A stretch of DNA of 64,000 nt from Dipylidium caninum (lineage: Eukaryota > Platyhelminthes > Cestoda > Cyclophyllidea > Dipylidiidae), in NCBI GenBank assembly GCA_017562135.1, contig QEYB01000466.1:868001-932000 (forward strand), read 5' to 3'. The notes under the pieces are model-generated. The model was given only the letters and a program-made list of their open reading frames with translations. It made no database searches and was not told the origin of the DNA. Shown here piece by piece: positions 37,811-48,416 of this stretch. The translations under genes were made by a program, and so were the position numbers. Each line of letters begins with the position of its first letter. Positions within the stretch are counted from its first letter, which is position 1.

Positions 37811-39833
37811 CTGATCGACTTGGGGCGTTTTGCGGGGCGAATAGGAATGTGTACGTAATTACCCAATTAGGCCCTACAAGTATTATTGCCCATCTTTGAT
37901 TATCCCACTCGTTTCACTGTATATAAAAACACCGTCCTCCCCTCCCCTCCCCACTCCTGCTCCTGCTCCGTCCCTCGCTACCCTTCAATTTCCTTCTCCC
38001 CTCTCCTTCCTCCCTTTGTCGATCTTCCAATCTTAAAAAGTATTAATCAAGTAAAGGATGCACCCGCTTTCCCTGTCTGTTCCCCATCATCGATGAGTAA
38101 AATATAGCGCCGTCTTTGTGGAAAGTGGTGAAAGACCTCCACTTTTTTCACATTTGATTAGTGATTAGTGATTTATTTAGACATTAAGCCGAAGGGGGGG
38201 CGATTTAGAGGGGATTTAGTCACAGCGATGACAGGGCAAATGACCAACTCCCGGTGACGTGGTGTCATCTCGGAAGGCGTGAATAGAGTCTACGAGGTGG
38301 GGGAGAAGAGAATGGAGGAGTTGGCAACGGAAGTGCCCTCAACGGAACTGACGACTCATGGTCTCGTCTACCGGCCGACGTGTCTTAATGTCGTGGTAGA
38401 TGACTCGTAGTAGGCAAAAGTGATGAAACCTCCCAAAAGCTAACTATTTTGAGCACTGAGAGGGGTGAAAAGTCCCTAAAACCGCCTTATGCTTTCCTCT
38501 TTTTTGAGAATTTTGATTATGACGAGGCACGCGAAGAGGTCTTTAAGTAGAAGAAGGGAAAAGTGATTAATTTAATGATGGAGCACGAAACTACACTCAA
38601 ATCCACCAATGTTGAGGACGCTTTTAAGAATTAAGTAGTATACACTGAGAAACCTTTACTGCATCCTCTCGCATCGTTCTGTATGCAACAGTATACTTGG
38701 AAGAAGTCGTCTTCTACAACGGGAGACGCCAAAATGGACGACGGTGTCAAATACCCTACTTTCAGCGGAAGACGAAGACGATGACAGAACGGCGGCCGGG
38801 AGACGCATATTGCCTTGGCGGGAGTGAGTGTAGTCCCGGTTGAATCATCGCATCCAGCCTACCGGTAGACGACTGTTACTTTTTATTAAAGTCTATTAAT
38901 TTCCTTCCACGTGGTCATTAGGCCTGAGCTACATATTCCACCTCCGATGATTAATGCAGCCGTTGGCACGAGTTTTCTTCCCGTCTCGGTTTGTTCTTCT
39001 CCCTACTCCCATCCCCCCCCCGCCCCTCCCTCCACTCTTTCAGCTATCGCGCCAAGCGCCCTCGCCTTCTCACCTTCCATTTTCTACCCCTCCACCCATC
39101 CACCGAATTAAAATTTGATATTAAAGTTGGATAGAATTGCATGGAGTGTGGAGGAGGACGACTTGAACATCCTAACGATGTCATTGGTCAGCCGCTAAGC
39201 TACTTTAAAAACTGAAATTGTAACTTAATTTTGCCCTATCATTTACCGTAATGTATTTATTTCAATTTCTTTTGCGTCTCCATCACCCTGTAGAGTAGTT
39301 AACAACAACCCTTGGTGTCGAGAGGCGGCCAGAACCTCACGGTTCTTCCCTGGAAGTTGGGCTGGTTTAGTCAAGTCCAAAAACGAACGTTTTGTAGGAT
39401 TTGTGAAGCGAATGCAACACACGGATTCCCTTTGTTCCATCTCTCTGAAGTTCATATCGTCATCCGATAATGTCCCCTTCATCCTCATGTGATGATGATA
39501 AATAGGGGAGGCTTTTTGACACTTCCATTTGCTTTCTGGTTAATGAAAGTGTTGAATCAGTCTACTTCGTCCCAGTTCCTTCTCTTTCGAGCTCTTCTCC
39601 CTTCAGAGGACACTTCAAGGACTGGCAGTTCAACACCAGCCGCATGAAACAGTATAACTTCTCCCCCACAGAGCACTTTCCCACTCTTCCACAGTCTTTT
39701 ATGTAAAAAAAAAAAAATCAAATGTTAACGAATGAAGGGGACAGTTGACAGGTCTCACGACGCGAGGCGGAGGAGACGGGGACTCGATGAAGTGGCGGGG
39801 CACAGTGGATTTCGATCGCTCGTGGTGGGAGAG

Positions 39834-39835
<2 letters not shown>

Positions 39836-39872
<37 letters not shown>

Positions 39873-39875
39873 ACA
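39836..39875. repeat. (CA)n microsatellite
   Basis: A nearly pure CA run of about 40 bp with one interruption (AAAC). Confidence 0.95.
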
Positions 39876-40360
39876 TCCACGGGGAGAAGTCGAGTGAATG
39901 AATGGTGAACATGGAGGCGAATTACCAAATAAACTGGCCGTCGACTGCATTAGTTAGACCTTCTGGCTCCATTAATAAAAGCCACTGTCCGCACCGAAAT
40001 AGCCCGACTGGCAGTCTGATGGCCGAGTTATTAAGTTAAGAGGAGAGGTAACGCGCCCTGGAGTGATGAAGTCACTGTTGTTATGCCAATTGTGCCTTGT
40101 CAGGGAGTAAACAGACAATGCTGTCATCCACCCAGGCGACCAGAGAGCGCATGACGGTGGATGAGATTAGGATTTTTGAGATTTTCTTCTTTTTTGACTT
40201 GAACCACCTTTTTTCGGTGATTTTTAAATCTGACAAAAATGTTAAATAAATATTAGAAGTTTGTCAGCACCCAATCTAAACATCTTGTCAACTTCAACAG
40301 TTATTGTGTGGATCCTCGTCACTACCTTGTGCTTTTTAGGTTCTGTCGCCAAGATCATAT

Positions 40361-40428
40361 CCTCCTCCTCCTCCTCCCCTCAGCGCCTTCCCCTCCTCCT
40401 CCTCCTCCTCCTCCTCCTCCTCCTCCTA
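40361..40428. repeat. (CTC)n trinucleotide repeat
   Basis: Two blocks of CTC/CCT units separated by a short unique stretch. The leucine-rich open frame over it is compositional. Confidence 0.9.
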
Positions 40429-43400
40429 GTCCACGTTCCATGTACTGAAGTCAGATTGAATACTCGGCTTTTGGAGCTCCAACCTACACCGAAGTCAGTG
40501 AAATTTGGTGGGCTGACAAAAGCGTAAGCTCCATCAGCTCCACCTTTCAACGCAGGCTTCAACTGCGTGGAAGCACATTCCTAATAGAACAGAAATATAG
40601 CGTCCGAATTTTACATACGGGCACGGAAATGTTAAGAGAAAATGGAAGAATTCAGAGTGGGAGGCCGGGGGAAGCAAGGTTGGGGGTGGTGGAAAAAGGC
40701 TGAGGCAAGTTGGTGAACCCAGACTAGGTTGAATAGGCGTGACCATGGAACCGCCAACACTGTATAACGGAAAACGCGTAGTCTGACAGTAATTGACATT
40801 TCCTCCGTCCCCAATGCCGCCTCCCACACCCCCCAGAAAAGTCCAATTCAGTCCATCCAGAGACCATGCAAATGACTTAGCCCTGACAGACGTAGAATCT
40901 CAAAATTCACAACGAATTACTGGTAAATAGCGTGAATAAAAATAGAGGAAATATGAGTTCCAGAATGGCACCTTCGGTCATATTTCATATACTACTTAAG
41001 TGGACTCATTAGGGTACACCAGGGTCTCGTTGATGGGCCTTTGTTTAAACGACAAAGTCGCAAGGATCACGTCTTCTACCCGCCAACTTCTCCTCTCCCT
41101 CGATCGGTGGGGCAGACTCCTTGTAGGGACGAGTGGAGCAATTATGATAGCCCTGAGGGAATCACAACTTCCACGAACTTGCCAACTGCCCAATAGTCAT
41201 AACGGTTTATGAATTAAGTTAAAGACTTTGCCGCCGAAGCTCCACTAAGTCCCCCTAATGATCGAGTGAAAGCGCTATCCCGGAGGAGGTCACGCCGGTC
41301 TTCAAATGTGGCCTCTATTTAGTGGGATACAGTTTCACCTCAAGGAGAAATACGCATGCGAACCGAGGCAGGCGGAGTTTATCTCCAGCCTCCTCAATAC
41401 TGTACCCTTTTCCCTGTACTTTTAGAATTTCTAAATCGAGACGTGGAGTTGAATTTCTCCTACAAATTGAGCTAGTGTACACAAGAAGAAGTAACATTCT
41501 TCTCATGCTCGCCGTGATGTTGTGCAGAAATCATGTACCTCACATAATTTCACGCGGATGTGATTTCGTCTAACCGCTTTGTGCAGGGCAGGGTCTTGAA
41601 GTTTCTCTGACATATCAAATTTCACAGTCTTCATTGTGTACAACTGTTGCATAGTTATGTCTTCCTGTATGGTTAAGGTAGACATAGTAGACGAGACTTT
41701 ACGACATGGCAAATTGCAATTTTGTATCGGGTTTAACACACCTATTTACTTTACAAAAGAACAAGTTGTAGAAGGTTCATAAAATTCAATGTGGAACTTT
41801 GCACTCATATGTGTAGGATTTTTCATTTACAACGAGAATCATGAAACAAAGTAGGGCCTCGTTTTACTTCTTCCCAACCATACTTACGAATACAATAAAT
41901 ATAATCGTAAATAGAAAAGCATTTTATGATATGTTTATCTGGGACTAAAATACGTTGTTTACCATGTGGATTTAGTGCTGATCTGCTGAAAAGATATGAC
42001 AAAATTTTTTCATAATTAAACGTGAAACACTATAGAGTAAATATGATACTCCACGCAACTAATAAAATGGAGAACTAGTATATTACACGGTAAATGTCGT
42101 GGTATCTCGAGCAAGAAGATAACAGCAATCAAGTTGCGAAATTCTTGCTCTCAGGTCTGCTTTTATGCTAAATAACCACGAGATATGCGGGTAGGAGCAC
42201 TTAAACCCTGACATTACTTGCATGATAGGTGTGTTAACTCATGGGTAAATTTTTCACGCTATAAAAAATTATTATTATTATATTGCAGTCCGTGTTAAGA
42301 AACTGCAGAATTGCGGTTTAGATAATAATTAAAGTGTTCCATTCAAAATAAAAAATAATATGTCAATGGGGTCTCAGTAAAAGTGTAAATTATTCGTTTC
42401 AAATTTGTTTTGATTTGCCGTTGAGTTTCCTATAATTATTACCCTTGCAACTCGGTTACCATGGTAAAGGCGTTGTTTTAAGAGGTCACCAAGATAGCCG
42501 GTTTTAACAGATATACCCTTGCAAAATGTTCTGGCTCATGAACTCAGTTAGTCAAGACGTTCAACGTTTTTCTTGCAAGCTAACACCGTTTACGATGGTC
42601 GTAGTCACCTAAAGAAAATTTCTATATAAGCCAAAAGTCTTCTAGTTCTAATACAAGAAAAAGGTCATTTAATTGCGCAACATCAATATTATTTTCCTTA
42701 GACTCAGCAGGCGGAGCTACATTTTCTGTGCATATATGCCTTTCCGCTAACGTAATATCTGCACTTCCATCTTAAGACAATATAGGAAAATTAATAGGGT
42801 GAGCAACTTGTCTTTTTTGCTGCTTTTCACTTTATCCACAATACAGAAATCGGGAAGGGGCACAAAGAAAAATAGCTTGAACTGTACATTTCAGTATTAT
42901 TTTTATGCGGTGGTTGCTGTACATTAGTTCTTAGTTGAAGTTCACAAGTTGTCTATCGGTGACATCAGCTACGAACCGCTGCAGATATTAATCCATTCTT
43001 TTTAAACCTCCGAAGCAAGATCGGTCACCAGCGCCAGTTACTATGAGGAATTCACTTCAAAACCCATACTCATCTCTTGTAGTGGGTCCAGAGTAGACAC
43101 ATTCGTGGATGGTTTTATTAAACGATGAAAAAACGCTCACACTGTATTAGTTCAAAGTAATCACGTTACCTCTTTGCCATCAAGCAACAGTGTGATTTAA
43201 TTGTCCTAGTGATTACCCACTCGTCTGCTCAATAACGTACTCCGACGCCGTCATTATGGTCATTCATGCAATGCGGCTATTGGAGGCCCATCCAGGACAA
43301 ACAGTTGAAGTGCAGGTTCCCTCCACGGGCGGCATCGATGACATTTGACAGCTTCTGTCTCTTACTTTTGGAAACCGCCGACACAATGCGAGGTAGTATA

Positions 43401-44319
43401 CACCATGTCAAAATGGCCGGCACACCTTGTCATTGAAAAGCTGGATCAAAAAAGCGTGCCGCTTAGCCGGTGCTTGTCTGGCGCGCCTAATCACCAACCC
43501 GTGTACCTTCACATCCATTCCGCGAGCAAATATGGTTTTTTCCTTAGGTTCACTTTTACCCTTACCCGCAGCAAACCAAAGCTGCCGAGCGGATGGCGTT
43601 GTGGGTTAGCCGCGTGATCACCGAGATAGCTGACGTGGAACAAGATGAAGTGGCGGCGTGAACCCGCGGCGGACCTTGGGAAAAAAGAGGGTAACAAAAT
43701 TTAAGGGACATAGGATTTTACCCATCGAAGAACGATTTCTGATTCCGTTAATTGCTACGCTAAGCCGGCAATTCGTCCGGATGGGAACACACTCCCAAAT
43801 TCGTATTGCCATGGACGGAAATATTTTTCGGGCTATGTGGATTCCCTTGATCCCGTTTTACAACGGCTTAGCTATTTGCGCCAGTTAACAAATGAATGAT
43901 GTCTCGGAGCGTTTACTCCTACTGATGCCAGACTCCTCGCTTCATGCTCCTACGAGACACGTCGAGTCAAAGGAGACAAGCACGTTGCGGCAAGATTCCG
44001 TAGAGGCTGCAATTTCCTAGAGCCGACTACCACCTGAAAGGCCCGGGAGCGTAGGTCTTAAAGTTATGGATCGACATGGCACTTATTTCTGTCACATAAA
44101 CGTTGGTAACTTCGTGGAGAATAGCCGAAACCGCGACTCCTGCCACCTCATAAACCAACTGCGGAAGAAATTGTCACCTATCGTATCAAGAAAAACATTG
44201 GTGAAAGGGATGGACTGACCGTCCTTGGAGAAAATGGAGGCAGTCTGCAGACTTATATTGCGAGCAAGAATCTAGCGGGAAGCCTTCCACCAGTTTAAGT
44301 TGGTGATTTCAGATTTGGC

Positions 44320-44556
44320 TCAAATGCCAACAAAGAACCGGTAAAGTGACCCGAAGCAGCGACCCTTATGTGAGGCCCATTGGTCTGTTTGATTTGATCC
44401 TTGACGCTTAACTAAAAGCAGCCAAATCGCCCGAGGAGAGAAGAACCGACTTTGAATAGAGGCGATGACCTTCTTGGCTCGTATATCCGATGTTGAAGAG
44501 TGCGCCTCGTGAACCAAGTCATTGCGCATTCTTAGTTCCTTTCGAGGACACTCCAC
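44320..44556 (-). mobile_element. Possible Ty3/gypsy integrase zinc-binding relic
   Basis: The minus strand encodes a 78-codon frame with LVHEAHSS followed by KKVIASIQSRFFSP. This resembles the H-x-x-H...RF-x-WPG start of the retrotransposon integrase zinc-binding domain. The second half, with VKRQGSNQ and a later Lys-Gly, is degenerate and the expected paired cysteines are not visible. No intact integrase core, reverse transcriptase or long terminal repeat was found nearby. This is a weak fossil call; it could be chance. Confidence 0.35.
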
Positions 44557-44800
44557 CTCCCTCTCCGTCGACTAACTATCAAAGGCGGCCACATCCACCA
44601 TTGACTCTCGGTCGACGATCAAGTCATTTGAAAAGGAAATTGGCACGATTACCAACCCCATACACATTCTTCGCATCCGTTCGCCTTCGCCTTCCACACC
44701 ACTTCGAAATTTGGGTTCCAACAGCCAAATAGGATGTAGGAGAAGTCTGGAATGAAAAAACCTCCCAGACAACTCAACTGTGACATCTAACGGGAAGTGT
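44479..44800. repeat. Diverged direct repeat, copy 1
   Basis: Begins with CTCGTATATCCGATG and ends near CTCAACTGTGAC. It aligns along its length with 44993-45310 on the same strand, with small indels. Shared landmarks include AGAGTGCGCCTCGTG, GAGGACACTCCACCTCCC and ACAACTCAACTGTGAC. Confidence 0.8.
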
Positions 44801-44992
44801 AGGCTGATGCTTTCCTGCTTTTTGCGGTGCCATGAGCCACTGCTTCCTTAGTTGGCAGAAGGGCGCCCAAGTCCCCAGGCAATCTTCGCCCCTTTTATAC
44901 CCCACCACGAATCGCCAACGTCCTCCATTTCTAATGAAAATGTGGACCATTTAGTGACTATAGACGTTAACTACCTTCGCCACCTTTCACTA

Positions 44993-45310
44993 CTCGTATA
45001 TTCGATGTAGAAGAGTGCGCCTCGTGGTCCAAGTCTGCGCCCAACTTGCACCCTTCGAGGACACTCCACCTCCCTCTCCGTCGGCTATCGAAAGTGTACA
45101 AGTACATACGCCTTCGGCTCAGCCGACGATCTAATCACTTGAAAGGGGAGTTGGCAAGTCGACTAACCTCAGGAGGACCCTTCGCATTCGTTGGTCGCCA
45201 CCTTCCACTCCACGTCGAAATGGACTCCAGCAGATAAATGAAATGAAAGAGAAGCCTGGAGGCGCCAAACTGGAAGACAACTCAACTGTGACGTCTAAGT
45301 GGAAGAAGTG
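44993..45310. repeat. Diverged direct repeat, copy 2
   Basis: Second copy of the repeat at 44479-44800, offset by about 508-514 bp. The similarity is clear by eye but well below identity, so the duplication is old. Minus-strand frames in both copies share a similar Gly-Val-Glu-Gly...Met-Arg-Arg stretch, which suggests the unit was once coding or part of a mobile element. Confidence 0.8.
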
Positions 45311-46597
45311 AGCGTGTCGCCGTATTCTCCTCTTCCGAGCGGTATTTATGCCCTCTGTGGGAGTCCACTTCAACAGAACTCAGGAGCTGAGTGCAACTCG
45401 TGGCTGTTGACAGGACCTCACACGACGAGGACTCGTAGGATCAACAAGCCGTCTCTGAACTCTACTCCACCTGCAGGGGTGTGGGGATTAGAATTCTCCT
45501 TCTTCCACAAATTTCTGTTGCGGGGTTTAATTTTCGACATGACTCTCATTCCACCCTCCCCTTTCTGTCCCACCCCTTTTTCCTTTTGAAGGCAAAATTA
45601 TGGCAACTTTTCGAAAGGGTTTTGTGTTTCGAAGGCGCCAAACAGAGGAGGAAGCGGAGGGGACCCCTCGCGATCCCCTATCCTCTGTCATTATACTTAT
45701 ATTCCCAGGAGAACCGTAGTTAAGCCTGCCAAATGACCTGACAATTAAATAAGCTTCACACAGTATCGTTCAAGGTCCATCGTGGGCTTTTGCTTTACCG
45801 AATATTTCCCAGAATATTGGTCGTGTAGACGTCGTGTAAAGTTAATACCATTTTAAAAATTTAAGACAGTATACTTTTTGAAACAGACACACACAGAGGT
45901 GACAGAAACGGGACTCAGTCTGACGACTTCGAACTGCGACTGGCGTGAGGATGAACGAACTCGAGAAATGGATGCGAGAGATGAGCTCAGTCACGAATTG
46001 GTGTCTGCGCCACCTGCCTCAGCTTCTCAAATGACACAAAGTATAATGCTCAAGTGATTGGCACCTCCAGCTTCTTTTAACATTAAAGTGTTACGTTCAC
46101 TTCGCCGGGGGTGCTGTACGTAGTGCCCTTCCAGGTTGAGGGACAATTTATTTCCCAAGGGAGATGAGGACTGACTGCAAAGGGTGTTAAGCCCTTTGTG
46201 TACACGTGCATGATCTCATTCCCCGACCTAATGATCAAGTTGGATTTACTAAAAGCAAGCCTTGTTTGGACGTGTCGAAGAACAAGGCTCCAACCTGTCA
46301 AACCGAATCCTCAAGGCTAGACTAGTCTCTACGTGTCAGCAAATCCACAAACCGATGATAGCCGACTTAACTATCTCTAATTGGTGTGCGAATGAACCTC
46401 TCTAAATATCCCTAATCCTTTGTCGCTCGTTTCGTGAGGTCGCTAGGAGAACCTGTCCGTGGACAAGTAGGTCACACTCACACTCATCACCTAATACGGA
46501 AATTTAAGTAACATTCTCCTTTCCCCTATAATACAGAGCTGAATACCTCCCAAGTGCAAAATAAAGCCAAAGCAAGACAATTTAAGGAAATTGTCAA
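45311..46597. other. Spacer, no gene seen
   Basis: No exon recognised on either strand; short frames only. Confidence 0.5.
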
Positions 46598-46603
46598 TTT
46601 ATT
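46598..46603 (-). promoter_or_regulatory. Poly(A) signal (AATAAA on minus)
   Basis: AATAAA on the minus strand about 160 bp beyond the CNEP1R1 stop codon. Confidence 0.45.
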
Positions 46604-46762
46604 GAGTACCACACGAGAGTTCGAATAACACATTCCAGTTAATGTACAACCTACAAGTACAGAGAAAAGTAAATTGCAATTGATAGCAAGATAAAATAAA
46701 TACTGGTTGGATGGGCAAACACTGTACATAGGTGGAGGATAAGAAGTGGAGAGAAAAGGATT

Positions 46763-47225
46763 TCACGTAGGTCTTGGACGGAGGATAAGTTTACCGGAAT
46801 TGTCGCAAGTCATGTTGTACTCGGCTAGAACAGTACGACAACGCTGAGCAATTATACTCGGCAGAACGACCTTTTTGTGCGCCCCAACGAAGAAGAGACC
46901 AATCATAAGGCAGGTACTGAGCACAAAACACGGATGATTCGCCAATGAGGTGAGGAAATTAACCTATTATGAGAAATAACTAAATAAATATCGCCGTATT
47001 TACTCAACTATTATGAAACAAAAGTGGAATTTACATCACCTGGTAAGTAAGGGGGTCTGTCAGCCAAAGGTACGTTGCGAAAAGCCAAAAGATAGTGGCC
47101 GTGAACAATACGATTCGCCAAATCTTCGCCTTGGGTTGCAGACCGTCAACAATTTCCCGCAGGCGACGCTCGAATGCTTTCAAATCCTCCGTTGGTTCTG
47201 GGGCTGAGGAAGATGATGACCCCAT
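46763..47225 (-). CDS. CNEP1R1: Nuclear envelope phosphatase regulatory subunit 1, complete
   Basis: Membrane partner of the phosphatase CTDNEP1 (yeast Spo7-Nem1), which activates lipin at the nuclear envelope and endoplasmic reticulum. Two exons on minus: 47225 down to 47040 and 46963 down to 46763, with a 76-bp intron; 128 residues, human has 125. Seen: [19 protein letters not shown] at residues 12-30, first membrane span around [18 protein letters not shown], the family's TDP turn, second span around [16 protein letters not shown], then [20 protein letters not shown] and the end [10 protein letters not shown]. All match the vertebrate protein closely. The N-terminal serine run is lineage-specific. 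Very secure. Confidence 0.96.
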
Positions 47226-47487
47226 AATTTGCTGTTGGAAACATGTTTAAAGCATACTTTAAGTCTAACCAAGTCTAAAGTGATAGTTGCAAAGTAAACC
47301 AGCTTCCGTAAAGAAGGTTGTGACGAATATTTAGGGCAAGAGTAAATTAAGAAAATTAAACGAGGAATCAGTTGTTGAACAAGGATGTTCCTTGAATTGA
47401 CAAATTAAATTTGGGACATTTAGGTTCAGAAACACTTGAAAACAAGTCCCAATGAGGTTCAAGCACAAATATGGACGATAAATAAAC

Positions 47488-47826
47488 CTAATCTCTGTGT
47501 AGTGAAGGATGTTCCTTTAAATCATCTAAAAAAACAAGTGGTTGACACGGTTTAAGTAAACCTTCAAAGAAGGACCTCCAACGGAATTAACAAAATAAAA
47601 GCTAACCTAAACGGCGTTTCCCAGTAGGCATAATATAAATGATACCCTTACAGCATTGTAAAATTGAATCATCACGCAGAACAGAAGGCAGACCACCGTA
47701 ACCTTGCGATGGATGCAGTTGCAAAGGTAAAGGGCAGTGTAAAGTATTTATAATCAAGGAAATATAATCGTACACACAAATTAAATATATACCCAAAGCG
47801 TGTGCAAATGAAGCATTAGATACCAT
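47488..47826 (-). CDS. Small two-exon gene, function unknown
   Basis: Minus-strand exons 47826-47607 and 47525-47488 join in phase 1 and close at a stop, giving 85 residues. The acceptor is preceded by a strong pyrimidine tract. The protein has ALGIYLICVYDYISLIINTL, then CPLPLQLHPSQ, then a RDDSI...GIIYIMPTGKRRLDD part. This layout weakly recalls the conserved core of UVRAG/VPS38-type autophagy proteins (ALG...L..IS..L..PL), which are far longer. The resemblance is not enough for a name. It lies between CNEP1R1 and transketolase, divergent from the latter. The ATG at 47826 may be internal if an upstream exon exists. Confidence 0.4.
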
Positions 47827-48416
47827 TCTTTTCTAGTTTGGGTTTCCTACAGCTTTAGAGATGCCTTAGTGGAAGAGTACAAATATAATGCCATCCCATT
47901 TATCACAAGAAAAATAAATGCGCTCAATGCAACAGTGACGCATAAATGCATCAAAAATATAATTTTAAAAAATACTTAAAGCAAATTAAATTTATTATTT
48001 TGTTAATTTTTTTACATTTTTGCTTTAGTACAATTGTTTTGCACAATGTTTTGGCAATGTTTTTGGCATTTACTTTAAAATTTGATCTTTGTTTTAATTT
48101 TCCAAACTGAATTAAACGTTGACTTGGGCCGTGGCACTACTTACGCGTATTTTCACTCGTCATTTGAATAGGCACGGTGAGTCGGCATCGGTTTTTGCTT
48201 TAACTGTTTTCATTAACGGTTTTCACCTCAATAGAGTTACTCTATCACACTTTTATCTCGTATTTTTTTCCTGTACCTTATTACTTGAGTCTATGTTTTA
48301 TGGTTATCCCAACTTCAGTTTGTACAATTTTCTCACAAATGCGACGAGTAATCTTTCGATGGTTTGTCGTCGTGTTCCGTAATATTGAAAGTTGCATTTT
48401 GTCTGCCAGCTCCGCA

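Larger units (their letters stand above)
37811..43250. other. Long spacer with simple repeats
   Basis: No gene recognised. The first part is the likely 3' untranslated region of the TMEM132-like gene. Simple repeats: poly-A at 39705-39717, (CA)n at 39836-39875 and (CTC)n at 40361-40428. From about 41740 the sequence turns AT-rich and almost free of open frames. Confidence 0.5.
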
